DNA from: Pseudomonas helleri
GTDB lineage: Bacteria; Pseudomonadota; Gammaproteobacteria; Pseudomonadales; Pseudomonadaceae
Direction of reading: 5' to 3'
NCBI RefSeq assembly: GCF_009600315.1
Contig: NZ_WIWC01000003.1
Location: 170,867-234,866 of the forward strand
DNA: 64,000 bases
Made by a program: the position numbers and the translations under genes. This document shows, piece after piece, positions 17,470-27,062 of this stretch. Each line of letters opens with the position of its first letter. Positions within the stretch are counted from its first letter, which is position 1. A model generated the notes under the pieces. It worked only from the letters and a program-made list of their open reading frames with translations, did no database searches and was not told the DNA's origin.

Positions 17470-19344
17470 ATGATTCAGGGTTTTAGCTCGCTGGGTATTT
17501 CTTTCGGCATCGGCGCTGGGTGTTTGTTTTCCCTGGGCGCTGTTCTTGTCTGGCAAGTCAAAAAACGCTACGTGGCAGGGAATGCACAACAACAAAAACT
17601 CTTGGAAGATCTGCGACTCGCCAACGCGCGCAGCGAGCAGTTGAACGCTGTGCTTGCGCGAGAAATAGAGCAGCGGCGTTTAGCGGCCACCGTGTTTGAA
17701 GCGGCCAGTGAAGGCATCGTTATTCTTGATCCTGCCTACACGATACTGGCAGTCAATCAGGCATTTAGCCGTATCAGCGGTTATTCGGTTGATGAGCTGG
17801 TGGGGCATCGGGTGGTTGAACTGGCGTGTGGTCGCGATGCCTTTCGGCATTCGCTTATCATTCAAGCCTCGCTTGATCAGCAAGACAGTTGGCAGGGGGA
17901 GTTAGTTGAGGCCCGTAAATGTGGCGAGCTTTACCCGCAATGGTTGCAACTCAAAGTGGTGCGCGATGCCAGCGATGTAATCAGCCACATTGTGGCTTTT
18001 ATTAGTGATCTTTCGGCACGACGAATTTCTGAAGAGCGAGTGCGGCACCTCACACATTTTGATGAGCTAACGGGGTTGGCCAATCGCCTTTTGTTTAAAG
18101 AGCGCCTTGAAGAAGCCAATCAACGTTCGCGACAAGGCTCTCGTAGCCTCGCATTGCTGCATATCGACCTCGACCGTTTCAAACGGCTCAATGACAGCCT
18201 TGGGCATGAGCTGGCCGACCAGGTGCTGCAACATGTGGCTGAGCGCTTGAAAAAGGCCATGCCAGAGGCCGACACCATTGCGCGATTATCCGGTGATGAA
18301 TTTGCTGTGTTATTTGACACCTATGGCAGCTTGACCAGTTTGGCGCGCGTCACTACTCGACTCTTGAGCAGGCTTGGCAGGCCACTGACGATCGACGGCC
18401 ACGAGCTGGTGATCAGCGCATCAATTGGTATCAGCTTAATGTCTGACAGCGCTCGGGACAGTGCGATGTTGGTCAATCAGGCCAGTCAAGCCATGCAGCA
18501 AGCCAAACATATAGGCGGCGGTACTTTTCATTTTTTCAGTCATAGCTTGCAACACAGCACACTGGAACGATTTCAGCTGGAGAATCAGTTGCGCAAGGCG
18601 ATTGTCGAAGGCCAGCTCAACGTGTTCTATCAGCCCAAGTTATGCCTGAAAACAGGTCGTTTGCATGCGGCTGAAGCGTTGGTGCGTTGGGATCACCCAC
18701 AGCTGGGCAGCGTGCCCCCCAGCGACTTTATCGCGCTGGCCGAAGAGACGGGTCTGATCGCAGCGATTGGCGAGTTCGTACTTCGTGAAGCCTGTCGACA
18801 GGCGTGTGAATGGCAGCGTGCCGGGCTGGCGCCGATACGGGTGTCGGTGAACTTGTCGGGGCATCAGTTACGTCAAGGCAAGTTGGTCAGCCAAGTGCGA
18901 CAAGTCCTCGAAGAAACCGGGTTGGCGCCGCACTGTCTTGAGCTTGAGTTAACCGAAAGCCAGCTGCTCGACAATGTCGAAAGCGTCATTGTGGCCTTTC
19001 AACAACTGCATGAGTTGGGGGTCAAGCTGGCAATTGATGATTTTGGCACCGGATATTCGTCGCTCAGCTATCTCAAGCGATTTGCTGTCGATTACGTGAA
19101 GATCGATAAAACCTTCATTCGCGGTGTTGGGCGTTGCAGCGAAGACGATGCAATTACCATTGCAATTATTGCTATGGCCCACAGTCTCGACCTGCAAGTG
19201 GTTGCTGAAGGGGTTGAAGACGAAACACAGCTCGCTTTTCTTGAAAATCAGCAGTGCGACGAGGTGCAAGGGTACTTGATCAGCCGACCGGTTAACGCCA
19301 CGGCTTTTGGTGAGTTATTGCGCTGCGGTGTCGTTATTTTGTAG
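17470..19344 (+). CDS. Membrane PAS-GGDEF-EAL cyclic-di-GMP protein
   Basis: About 624 residues: one N-terminal membrane helix (residues 8-30), a short coiled stretch, a PAS sensor (about 75-180, TVFEAASEGIVILDP to ISDLSARR), a GGDEF domain with SGDEF at 274-278, and an EAL domain with E402-A-L and DDFGTGYSS near 523. The EAL residues look complete, so phosphodiesterase activity is likely. SGDEF proteins can still be cyclases. The inhibitory RxxD site is absent (PEAD at that place), so product feedback is unlikely. The ATG at 17470 is the first Met but its ribosome-binding site is weak; a TTG or GTG up to 18 codons earlier is possible. Confidence 0.88.
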   Translation: MIQGFSSLGISFGIGAGCLFSLGAVLVWQVKKRYVAGNAQQQKLLEDLRLANARSEQLNAVLAREIEQRRLAATVFEAASEGIVILDPAYTILAVNQAFSRISGYSVDELVGHRVVELACGRDAFRHSLIIQASLDQQDSWQGELVEARKCGELYPQWLQLKVVRDASDVISHIVAFISDLSARRISEERVRHLTHFDELTGLANRLLFKERLEEANQRSRQGSRSLALLHIDLDRFKRLNDSLGHELADQVLQHVAERLKKAMPEADTIARLSGDEFAVLFDTYGSLTSLARVTTRLLSRLGRPLTIDGHELVISASIGISLMSDSARDSAMLVNQASQAMQQAKHIGGGTFHFFSHSLQHSTLERFQLENQLRKAIVEGQLNVFYQPKLCLKTGRLHAAEALVRWDHPQLGSVPPSDFIALAEETGLIAAIGEFVLREACRQACEWQRAGLAPIRVSVNLSGHQLRQGKLVSQVRQVLEETGLAPHCLELELTESQLLDNVESVIVAFQQLHELGVKLAIDDFGTGYSSLSYLKRFAVDYVKIDKTFIRGVGRCSEDDAITIAIIAMAHSLDLQVVAEGVEDETQLAFLENQQCDEVQGYLISRPVNATAFGELLRCGVVIL

Positions 19345-19414
19345 TGCTCAAAAGCTCGGTTCCACAGGGGGCGCAGGTTTTTAGATGACGTATTGGTTGG
19401 GCAAAAAGCGAATT

Positions 19415-19433
19415 CTTGTAGTATAACTACAAG
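19415..19433. promoter_or_regulatory. RpiR/HexR-type operator upstream of the RpiR gene
   Basis: CTTGTAGTATAACTACAAG is a perfect eight-base palindrome with a three-base centre, about 50 bases before the regulator's start. Its core TGTAGTATAACTACA fits the HexR-type consensus as I remember it (TGTARTWWWAYTACA), which suggests autoregulation. Confidence 0.65.
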
Positions 19434-19480
19434 ATTGCTACATCCCCGGCGCCTGCCGCTTACAGACCGAGTCCAGACCT

Positions 19481-20347
19481 TTGAACCTGCTGCAACATAT
19501 CGCCCAGTCACGCCACCTGTTACGTAAATCGGAACTCAAGGTTGCCGATCACGTGCTGCTTGATCCTGCGGCTGTAATGCACAGTTCCATGGCAGACCTT
19601 GCGCATAGCGTCGGAATCAGCGAACCCACTATCGTGCGTTTTTGCCGTGCGATAGGGTGTTCAGGGTTTCAGGATCTAAAACTCAAGCTTGCGCAAAGCT
19701 TGGCGGCGGGTGCCAGTTTTGGTCAATTTGCGATTCACGAAGACGATTCGGTGGCTGATTACAGCCTGAAAATTTTCGACACGACGTTGCACACGTTAAT
19801 GGACGTGCGCGAGAAACTTGATCCAGTTGCATTGCAAAGGGCCGTGACGGCCATGTCGCAAGCGCAACGAGTTGAGTTTTATGGTTTTGGAGCCTCTGGT
19901 GCTGTAGCCGCAGATGCCCAGCACAAGTTCTTTCGCTTATTGCTGACGGCCGCTGCGTATTCTGACCCGCACATGCAAGCAATGTCCGCCGTGACGTTAA
20001 AGCCTACCGACGTGGCAATCTGTATTTCTCAGTCGGGGCGTTCCAAGGATTTGCTGATTACCGCCAATCTGGTGCGTGAAAGCGGCGCCACATTGATTAC
20101 GTTATGTCCAAGCCAAACGCCATTGGCTGAACTGGCGACCATCAATCTGGCCATTGATGTGCATGAAGACACTGAAATTTACACCCCGTTGACCTCGCGT
20201 ATTGCCCACCTGGTGGTGATTGATGTGCTGGCCATGGGCGTAGCCATGGCCCGCGGCCCGAGCTTGGTCAATCACCTCAAAAGCGTTAAACGCAGTCTTC
20301 GCAGTTTGCGCCTGTCGCCTAAATCGCTGAAAAGTCACGAAGATTAA
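19481..20347 (+). CDS. MurR/RpiR family regulator (HexR-like paralogue)
   Basis: 288 residues: an N-terminal HTH_6 domain (SSMADLAHSVGISEPTIVRFCRAIG, about 34-60) and a SIS sugar-phosphate domain (about 125-260, FYGFGASGAVAADAQHKFFRL, CISQSGRSKDLL). The family senses phosphosugars; HexR controls Entner-Doudoroff and glucose genes. This N-terminus (LLQHIAQSRHLLRKSE) differs from canonical HexR and matches the second Pseudomonas RpiR protein found by uvrD and pyruvate carboxylase, where I recall a zwf paralogue nearby; no zwf lies here. The TTG start fits the family N-terminus. Probable autoregulation through the palindrome upstream. Confidence 0.85.
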   Translation: MNLLQHIAQSRHLLRKSELKVADHVLLDPAAVMHSSMADLAHSVGISEPTIVRFCRAIGCSGFQDLKLKLAQSLAAGASFGQFAIHEDDSVADYSLKIFDTTLHTLMDVREKLDPVALQRAVTAMSQAQRVEFYGFGASGAVAADAQHKFFRLLLTAAAYSDPHMQAMSAVTLKPTDVAICISQSGRSKDLLITANLVRESGATLITLCPSQTPLAELATINLAIDVHEDTEIYTPLTSRIAHLVVIDVLAMGVAMARGPSLVNHLKSVKRSLRSLRLSPKSLKSHED

Positions 20348-20350
20348 AAG

Positions 20351-20448
20351 CCCCTCACCCTAACCCTCTCCCAGAGGGAGAGGGGACTGAATTGTGGCGC
20401 TACGCAAATATGTTTTTTGCTTTTAGTCCCCTCTCCCTCTGGGAGAGG
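20351..20448. repeat. Paired inverted repeat of the CCCTCTCCC family
   Basis: Two perfectly complementary 24-base arms (20365-20388 and 20425-20448) are built on the unit CCCTCTCCCNNAGGGAGAGGG, each itself a palindrome, with 36 bases between. The same family recurs at 39940-40082. It follows the RpiR stop and could fold into a large cruciform or transcript hairpin. Confidence 0.8.
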
Positions 20449-20550
20449 GGTTCTGGATTTCGCTTTCATTCCCCTGTCATCTTTCCTTCGCAATGCCGTC
20501 ACAAACAAAGCGCATCGTAAAGCTCCCGTACACGCCTTGGGAGACTCGAA

Positions 20551-20754
20551 ATGGCTCAGCCTTACGAAGAACGCAACAGCGCCGTCAAAACCCGCCGTCA
20601 GCAAGAAGACCAGCGCCGCATGGCTTTTCGTCGCGCGATTGAAGACCGTACGGACCAGCGCCAGCTGCGTCTGGAGACAGAAGATTATTCTGGCCTCAAT
20701 TATTGGCAGGCCCCGCCGGCAACTGCCCGTCGAAGCGCTCAACCAGCGCGCTGA
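20551..20754 (+). CDS. Small conserved-looking hydrophilic protein
   Basis: 67 residues, very charged (MAQPYEERNSAVKTRRQQEDQ start, then Arg/Glu/Gln-rich, ending LNYWQAPPATARRSAQPAR). No membrane segment or known motif; probably one long helix. GGGAG lies eight bases before the ATG, which is a better signal than most shadow frames here show. Its last 59 bases overlap the 3' end of the convergent LysR gene. I believe related Pseudomonas carry similar small proteins, but cannot confirm it. Function unknown. Confidence 0.5.
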   Translation: MAQPYEERNSAVKTRRQQEDQRRMAFRRAIEDRTDQRQLRLETEDYSGLNYWQAPPATARRSAQPAR

Positions 20755-21658
20755 TTTGCTGGCGCTCACTGCGAATAAACCCCAGAAATGCATGTGCCAC
20801 GGGTGACAGGCGTTTCGCTTTTGCCTGCACCACGCACCAGCTGCGATACAGCGGTAACTCCTCAACCGGCAATTCACGTAACAGGCCGGTTGCCAGTTCC
20901 AGGCTGACGGCGTGGCGGGTCAAAAGCGCCACGCCCAATCCGGCCACCGCACATTCGCGCTGGGATTCGTTGGAAGAAACTTCCAGCGTTTGACCGAAGT
21001 GCACGCGCTTCTCTTTGAAATACTCTTCACACGCCAAGCGCGTACCCGAACCTTGCTCACGCATCAGCAAGGTGTACGGCTCCAAATCCTGCAAACGCAG
21101 CGGTCCGCGTTTACACAGCGGATGATCCGCTGGCGCTACCGCGACAATCGGATTATTCAGAAACGGCAAAAACTCCAGGCCCATGTCTTGCGGCACCATC
21201 GACATAATCACCAAATCATCGCGATTATCTGAAAGCCGACGAACGGCTTGTGCCCGGTTAACCACCGTGAGCTGCAAATTAACCTCGGGATGCTGGCGCT
21301 TAAACGCTGCAAATAAATGCGGCACAAAATATTTTGCACTCGATTCGATGGCTAATTTCAACTGGCCCTGCAATGAACCCAGCATGTCCGATAACTGCAT
21401 ATCGAGGTTTTCAAGTCGCCCGAAGATGTCGCGACTGGCTAACTGAAGCGCTTCAGCGGCCTCGGTCATGTACAGCTTCTTGCCTACGTAATCGAATAAT
21501 GGCTGGCCAATCAGCTCTTCCAACTGACGAATTTGTAGACTTACGGCGGGTTGCGTCAGCGACATTTCCTCTGCGGCTCGGCTATAAGAGCGCAAATCAC
21601 ACACTTCGTTGAACACCTGTAATTGACGAAATGTTATACGCATCAATGACTTACGCAT
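20696..21658 (-). CDS. LysR family regulator divergent from pyruvate carboxylase
   Basis: 320 residues: N-terminal winged HTH (FRQLQVFNEVCDLRSYSRAAEEMSLTQPAVSLQIRQLEE, about 10-48) and a periplasmic-binding-like effector domain (from about 95, QLKLAIESSAKYFVPHLFAAF). This is the LysR gene always found by the two-subunit pyruvate carboxylase in Pseudomonas, with MRKSLM as the family N-terminus. It is divergent from pycA with about 190 bases between the starts, which is the usual layout for a LysR protein and its target. The effector is unknown. Its 3' end overlaps the small ORF on the other strand. Confidence 0.9.
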   Translation of the reverse strand: MRKSLMRITFRQLQVFNEVCDLRSYSRAAEEMSLTQPAVSLQIRQLEELIGQPLFDYVGKKLYMTEAAEALQLASRDIFGRLENLDMQLSDMLGSLQGQLKLAIESSAKYFVPHLFAAFKRQHPEVNLQLTVVNRAQAVRRLSDNRDDLVIMSMVPQDMGLEFLPFLNNPIVAVAPADHPLCKRGPLRLQDLEPYTLLMREQGSGTRLACEEYFKEKRVHFGQTLEVSSNESQRECAVAGLGVALLTRHAVSLELATGLLRELPVEELPLYRSWCVVQAKAKRLSPVAHAFLGFIRSERQQISALVERFDGQLPAGPANN

Positions 21659-21848
21659 TTTGATTAAATTTCCCGAAGCGATGAGTATTCTGACTATAAG
21701 TCGTTACTTATGCATGACCCAAGAATTATTGATTTTTGTTTATTGTTGGGTGGGTCTAGTGTGGCGACACAACGGTTCAGACACATTTGGACACGTGCCG
21801 ACCTGGTCTAGCAGGTCGTTTGTTCCATGGGCTTTAGGGAAAATCCAA

Positions 21849-23264
<1,416 letters not shown>

Positions 23265-23275
23265 GGAATAAAACA

Positions 23276-25084
23276 ATGTCTAAAAAGATTTTCGTTACCG
23301 ACACCATTCTGCGTGACGCTCACCAGTCGCTGCTGGCCACTCGCATGCGCACTGAAGACATGTTGCCTATCTGCGACAAGCTCGACAAAGTCGGCTACTG
23401 GTCGCTGGAAGTGTGGGGCGGCGCGACCTTTGATGCTTGTGTACGCTTTCTGAAAGAAGACCCGTGGGAGCGTCTGCGCCAACTGCGTGCGGCATTGCCT
23501 AACACCCGCCTGCAAATGCTGCTGCGCGGTCAGAACCTGCTGGGCTATCGCCATTACAGCGACGACGTCGTTAAAGCGTTCGTCGCCAAAGCGGCCGTCA
23601 ACGGCATCGACGTATTCCGCATCTTCGATGCAATGAATGACGTGCGTAACTTGCGTGTGGCCATCGAGGCTGTAAAAGCTGCTGGCAAGCACGCTCAGGG
23701 CACCATCGCCTACACCACCAGCCCGGTGCACACCGTGGATGCGTTTGTGGCTCAGGCCAAGCAAATGGAAGCCATGGGTTGCGATTCGATCGCGATCAAA
23801 GACATGGCTGGCCTGCTGACACCGTTTGCCACGGGCGACCTGGTTAAAGCCCTGAAAGCAGAAATCAGCCTGCCGATCTTTATCCACTCCCACGACACGG
23901 CCGGTCTGGCGAGCATGTGCCAGCTCAAGGCTATTGAGAACGGCGCTGATCATATCGACACCGCGATCTCCAGCTTCGCGTGGGGTACCAGCCATCCGGG
24001 CACCGAGTCCATGGTGGCGGCGCTTAAAGGCAGCGAATACGACACTGGCATTGATCTGGCGCTGTTGCAGGAAATTGGCCTGTACTTCTATGCCGTGCGT
24101 AAGAAATACCACCAGTTCGAAAGCGAATTCACCGCCGTCGACACCCGCGTACAAGTGAATCAGGTACCGGGCGGGATGATCTCTAACCTCGCCAACCAGC
24201 TAAAAGAGCAGGGCGCCCTGAACCGCATGAGCGAAGTGCTGGCTGAAATCCCGCGTGTGCGAGAAGACCTGGGCTTCCCACCGCTGGTGACACCGACTTC
24301 GCAAATCGTCGGTACACAGGCGTTCTTCAACGTGCTGGCGGGTGAGCGCTACAAAACCATCACCAACGAAGTGAAGCTGTACCTGCAAGGCGGCTACGGC
24401 AAAGCGCCGGGTGTGGTCAACGAACAGCTGCGTCGTCAGGCCATTGGTAACGAAGAGCTCATCGACGTCCGCCCGGCAGACCTGCTCAAGCCTGAAATGG
24501 TCAAACTGCGCGGCGAAATCGGAGCGCTGGCACAGTCCGAAGAAGATGTGCTGACCTACGCCATGTTCCCGGACATTGGCCGTAAATTCCTCGAAGAGCG
24601 TGCGGCCGGCACCTTGTCGCCTGAAGTGCTGCTGCCGATTCCAGAAGCGGGCGGCGTGAGCAAGGCGGGCGGTGAAGGCGTACCGACCGAATTCGTCATC
24701 GACGTACACGGCGAAAGCTACCGGGTCGACATCACAGGTGTTGGCGTCAAGGCAGAAGGCAAGCGTCACTTCTACCTGTCGATCGACGGCATGCCGGAAG
24801 AAGTGGTGTTCGAGCCGCTCAACGAATTCGTTGGCGGCACCTCAAGCAAGCGCAAGCAGGCCAGCGAGCCGGGCCACGTCAGCACGGCTATGCCAGGCAA
24901 CATCGTCGATGTGCTGGTCAATGTGGGCGACACGGTGAAAGCTGGCCAATCGGTGCTGATTACCGAAGCCATGAAGATGGAGACCGAAGTGCAGGCCGCC
25001 ATTGCCGGCAAAATCATCACCATCCATGTCATCAAAGGCGATCGCGTCAACCCGGGAGAAATTCTGATCGAAATCGAAGCCTGA
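23276..25084 (+). CDS. pycB: Pyruvate carboxylase subunit B (carboxyltransferase and biotin carrier)
   Basis: Transfers the carboxyl group from biotin to pyruvate, giving oxaloacetate. 602 residues: an HMGL-like TIM barrel (FVTDTILRDAHQSLLATRMRTEDM, metal site; SLEVWGGATFDACVRFL; IKDMAGLLTP; FIHSHDTAGLA), a PYC/OADA conserved middle domain (about 300-460), and a C-terminal biotinyl domain with ITEAMKMETEV, the Lys being biotinylated. Also annotated as oxaloacetate decarboxylase alpha (oadA), but there are no membrane oadB/oadG genes, and the biotin carboxylase partner is adjacent, so carboxylase is the better call. AAGGA precedes the ATG; a strong terminator follows. Confidence 0.93.
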   Translation: MSKKIFVTDTILRDAHQSLLATRMRTEDMLPICDKLDKVGYWSLEVWGGATFDACVRFLKEDPWERLRQLRAALPNTRLQMLLRGQNLLGYRHYSDDVVKAFVAKAAVNGIDVFRIFDAMNDVRNLRVAIEAVKAAGKHAQGTIAYTTSPVHTVDAFVAQAKQMEAMGCDSIAIKDMAGLLTPFATGDLVKALKAEISLPIFIHSHDTAGLASMCQLKAIENGADHIDTAISSFAWGTSHPGTESMVAALKGSEYDTGIDLALLQEIGLYFYAVRKKYHQFESEFTAVDTRVQVNQVPGGMISNLANQLKEQGALNRMSEVLAEIPRVREDLGFPPLVTPTSQIVGTQAFFNVLAGERYKTITNEVKLYLQGGYGKAPGVVNEQLRRQAIGNEELIDVRPADLLKPEMVKLRGEIGALAQSEEDVLTYAMFPDIGRKFLEERAAGTLSPEVLLPIPEAGGVSKAGGEGVPTEFVIDVHGESYRVDITGVGVKAEGKRHFYLSIDGMPEEVVFEPLNEFVGGTSSKRKQASEPGHVSTAMPGNIVDVLVNVGDTVKAGQSVLITEAMKMETEVQAAIAGKIITIHVIKGDRVNPGEILIEIEA

Positions 25085-25116
25085 TACTGCCTTTGATACA
25101 AACGCTTTAAACCTCG

Positions 25117-25142
25117 GGGGAGCATGTGCTCCCCTTTTTTTT
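25117..25142 (+). terminator. Rho-independent terminator of pycAB
   Basis: GGGGAGCA and TGCTCCCC form a perfect stem with a two-base loop, followed by eight T residues, 33 bases after the pycB stop. Confidence 0.92.
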
Positions 25143-25190
25143 GCGTGAAATTTTTCATTTCAACAAAGATGTTGGTGCTTTGATCAAAAT

Positions 25191-25871
25191 TTATACAGTG
25201 ACTGCCCTGCATTCTTCCAGAGACTTTATTTGGCCGATTTCGGGTTGGTTATCCAGTGCCAGCCATTTTTCAAAGCCTGTCGCTATAGATGGCCATTCCG
25301 TACTAATAATGCTGTACCACGTAGTATCTCTATTCTTGCCTTTGACGACCATATGCTGGCGAAATACGCCTTCGTATGTGTACCCTAATCGTACTGCGGT
25401 ACGTTTGGAGCGAGCGTTGTCGTTATTGCATTTCCACTCCAGGCGGCGATTGCCCAACGCGAAGGCTTCTTTGGCCAGCAAGTAAACCGCTTCGGTACTT
25501 TTAGGCGAACGCTGCATCGGAGCGCTGAAAGTGACGTGGCCGATTTCTATGCGTCTGTGATCAGGCACGATGCACATCAAGCTGATGGTGCCTTGAGCCT
25601 GTCCGTTCTTCATGTCGATAACGGTATAAAAGTGCGGATCGCGACTGGCCGCGTTATTTTGCAGCCAAGCGTCAAATGCCTCACGTACAGGGAACGGCCC
25701 GTAGGGCAAGTAATCCCATAGCGCGGGATCACTGTCTGGCCCTTGGAAGGCTAGCCATAATTCATCGCCGTGACGGGCCGGGTCGAGCTTTTCCAGACGA
25801 ATGTATCGTCCTTCAATTGTTCGGTTGTCCGGGGTTTTGGCCGGTTGCCAGTGTTGTAGATCTTCAGGCAT
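25191..25871 (-). CDS. GNAT N-acetyltransferase (RimJ/RimL-like)
   Basis: 226 residues of the GNAT fold that moves acetyl from acetyl-CoA to an amine. The N-terminal IRLEKLDPARHGDELWLAF, mid IEIGHVTFSAPMQRSPKSTEAVYLLAKEAF (acetyl-CoA loop and helix, about 108-138) and C-terminal LEWKCNNDNARSKRTAVRLGYTYEGVFRQHM are typical of the RimJ-like subgroup with the Trp/Lys/Asn strand. Substrate unknown. AAGGAG lies six bases before the ATG. It is third and last in a probable operon with the two genes upstream (14-base gap). Confidence 0.88.
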   Translation of the reverse strand: MPEDLQHWQPAKTPDNRTIEGRYIRLEKLDPARHGDELWLAFQGPDSDPALWDYLPYGPFPVREAFDAWLQNNAASRDPHFYTVIDMKNGQAQGTISLMCIVPDHRRIEIGHVTFSAPMQRSPKSTEAVYLLAKEAFALGNRRLEWKCNNDNARSKRTAVRLGYTYEGVFRQHMVVKGKNRDTTWYSIISTEWPSIATGFEKWLALDNQPEIGQIKSLEECRAVTV

Positions 25872-25885
25872 TGCGCGCTCCTTTT

Positions 25886-26338
25886 TTATGACAAGGCTTT
25901 GCGAAACTGGATGAACCCGGGCCGCTCGGCAATCCGCTCATAAAGGGCAATTGCGGTGGCGTTGGTTTCATGGGTCAACCAATGGACTTTGGCGCACTCT
26001 GCCGCGCGGGCAGTGGTGTAAACATGTTCGATCAATTGACGGCCCACACCGGTGCCGCGCATGTCCGGGCTGACGAACAGATCTTGCAGGTAGCACGAGT
26101 TGCCAATACTCCAGTTGGAGCGGTGATAAATGAAATGGACCATGCCTACAGCCTTTTCACCCTGCCAGGCGAGGGCAAGATGGGTGGGTTCGGCAGGGTC
26201 GAGAAGTCGTTTCCACGTGGAGTCACTGACTTGGGCAGGCAGTTCGGTTTTGTAAAAACCTAAATAGGCCTGCCAAAGGGGCATCCATGCATCGTGATCG
26301 GCAGCGCTGGCAGGTTTTATTTGAATGGACTGTGTCAT
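25886..26338 (-). CDS. GNAT N-acetyltransferase
   Basis: 150 residues, compact GNAT domain: IKPASAADHDAWMPLWQAYLGFY start, YLQDLFVSPDMRGTGVGRQLIEHVYTTA (acetyl-CoA binding motif A, R/Q-x-x-G-x-G/A at about 93-99), then VHWLTHETNATAIALYERIAERPGFIQF (motif B). Substrate unknown; small-molecule amine acetylation, such as polyamine or amino acid, would fit its context. AAGGA precedes the ATG. Second in the operon, five bases after the FMN-binding gene. Confidence 0.88.
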   Translation of the reverse strand: MTQSIQIKPASAADHDAWMPLWQAYLGFYKTELPAQVSDSTWKRLLDPAEPTHLALAWQGEKAVGMVHFIYHRSNWSIGNSCYLQDLFVSPDMRGTGVGRQLIEHVYTTARAAECAKVHWLTHETNATAIALYERIAERPGFIQFRKALS

Positions 26339-26343
26339 GGGGG

Positions 26344-26973
26344 CTATTCCTTAGCGATTAATCGAGCAAGTGCGTGGTCTTGCGGGTTGCTGTTGGCCAG
26401 CAGTCCATTGCGTACGCCTGCCTGATCGGCAGCGCTGCGGTTTTGGCTGAGTTTGCGTTTGCCAATGAGGCGCGTGATGGGCAAGCGGAAACCGACGATG
26501 GCCTTGAGCATGCTGTCGATGTAGTCCGCAGGCGCATCGTTCACCGTCCAGGGGTTTGGTCGGCTGGCTTCGTGGCGATTGCTGAGTTGGCTGACCAGCT
26601 CAAGCAATTGAGGGGCATCCTCAAATACTTCGGGCTGCGCGTAGGCGTGTACCGCCACATAGTTCCAGGTTGGCACCGCTTTGCCGTGTTCGGCTTTGCT
26701 GGGATAGAACGATGGGCTGATATAGGCTTGCTCTCCCGCAAAAATAACCAGTGCTTGCGCCCCTTCAGCCAACTCCTGACATTGCGGATTGGCGCGGGCC
26801 AGGTGTCCGTAAAGCGTTCCGTATTGACCTTCCTCTGCTTTGAGCAGCAAGGGCACATGGCTGGCCATCAAACCTTGGGGACCTTGAGTGATGAGCACCG
26901 GGAGGGCGGTGGCCTGCATCTGCTCGTGCAGCGTCAGGGTGTCGTTTTCTGCGAAAGCGCGAGGTACGTACAT
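26344..26973 (-). CDS. FMN-binding split-barrel protein, PaiB family
   Basis: 209 residues of the PaiB family (in Bacillus a negative regulator linked to sporulation and protease genes). Landmarks: MYVPRAFAENDTLTLHEQM start, PVLITQGPQGLMASHVPLLL, a Gly/His segment YGTLYGHLARANPQ, and YISPSFYPSKAEHGKAVPTWNYVAVHAYA (FMN site). No HTH, so it is more likely an enzyme or cofactor-binding protein than a DNA binder. The start at 26973 has AGGGA eight bases upstream; the longer frame to 27051 is rejected. First gene of the operon with two acetyltransferases, divergent from a MocR regulator 89 bases away. Confidence 0.87.
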   Translation of the reverse strand: MYVPRAFAENDTLTLHEQMQATALPVLITQGPQGLMASHVPLLLKAEEGQYGTLYGHLARANPQCQELAEGAQALVIFAGEQAYISPSFYPSKAEHGKAVPTWNYVAVHAYAQPEVFEDAPQLLELVSQLSNRHEASRPNPWTVNDAPADYIDSMLKAIVGFRLPITRLIGKRKLSQNRSAADQAGVRNGLLANSNPQDHALARLIAKE

Positions 26974-27062
26974 GGAAATTTCCCTTGGCGAATGACTGCA
27001 TCCTAGGCAGGCTAATGGTTCGTTGTAAGAGCCACTAATGACCATTTTCATAGGTCCAATGT

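Noticed and set aside
19481..20347. Calling this gene hexR itself
   Set aside because: N-terminus and location match the second Pseudomonas RpiR paralogue; no edd, zwf or glk neighbours.
20351..20448. Insertion sequence ends
   Set aside because: No transposase gene and no target-site duplication visible; fits a REP-type palindrome.
23276..25084. Sodium-pumping oxaloacetate decarboxylase alpha subunit
   Set aside because: No membrane beta or gamma subunit genes are near; the biotin carboxylase partner is, so pyruvate carboxylase fits.
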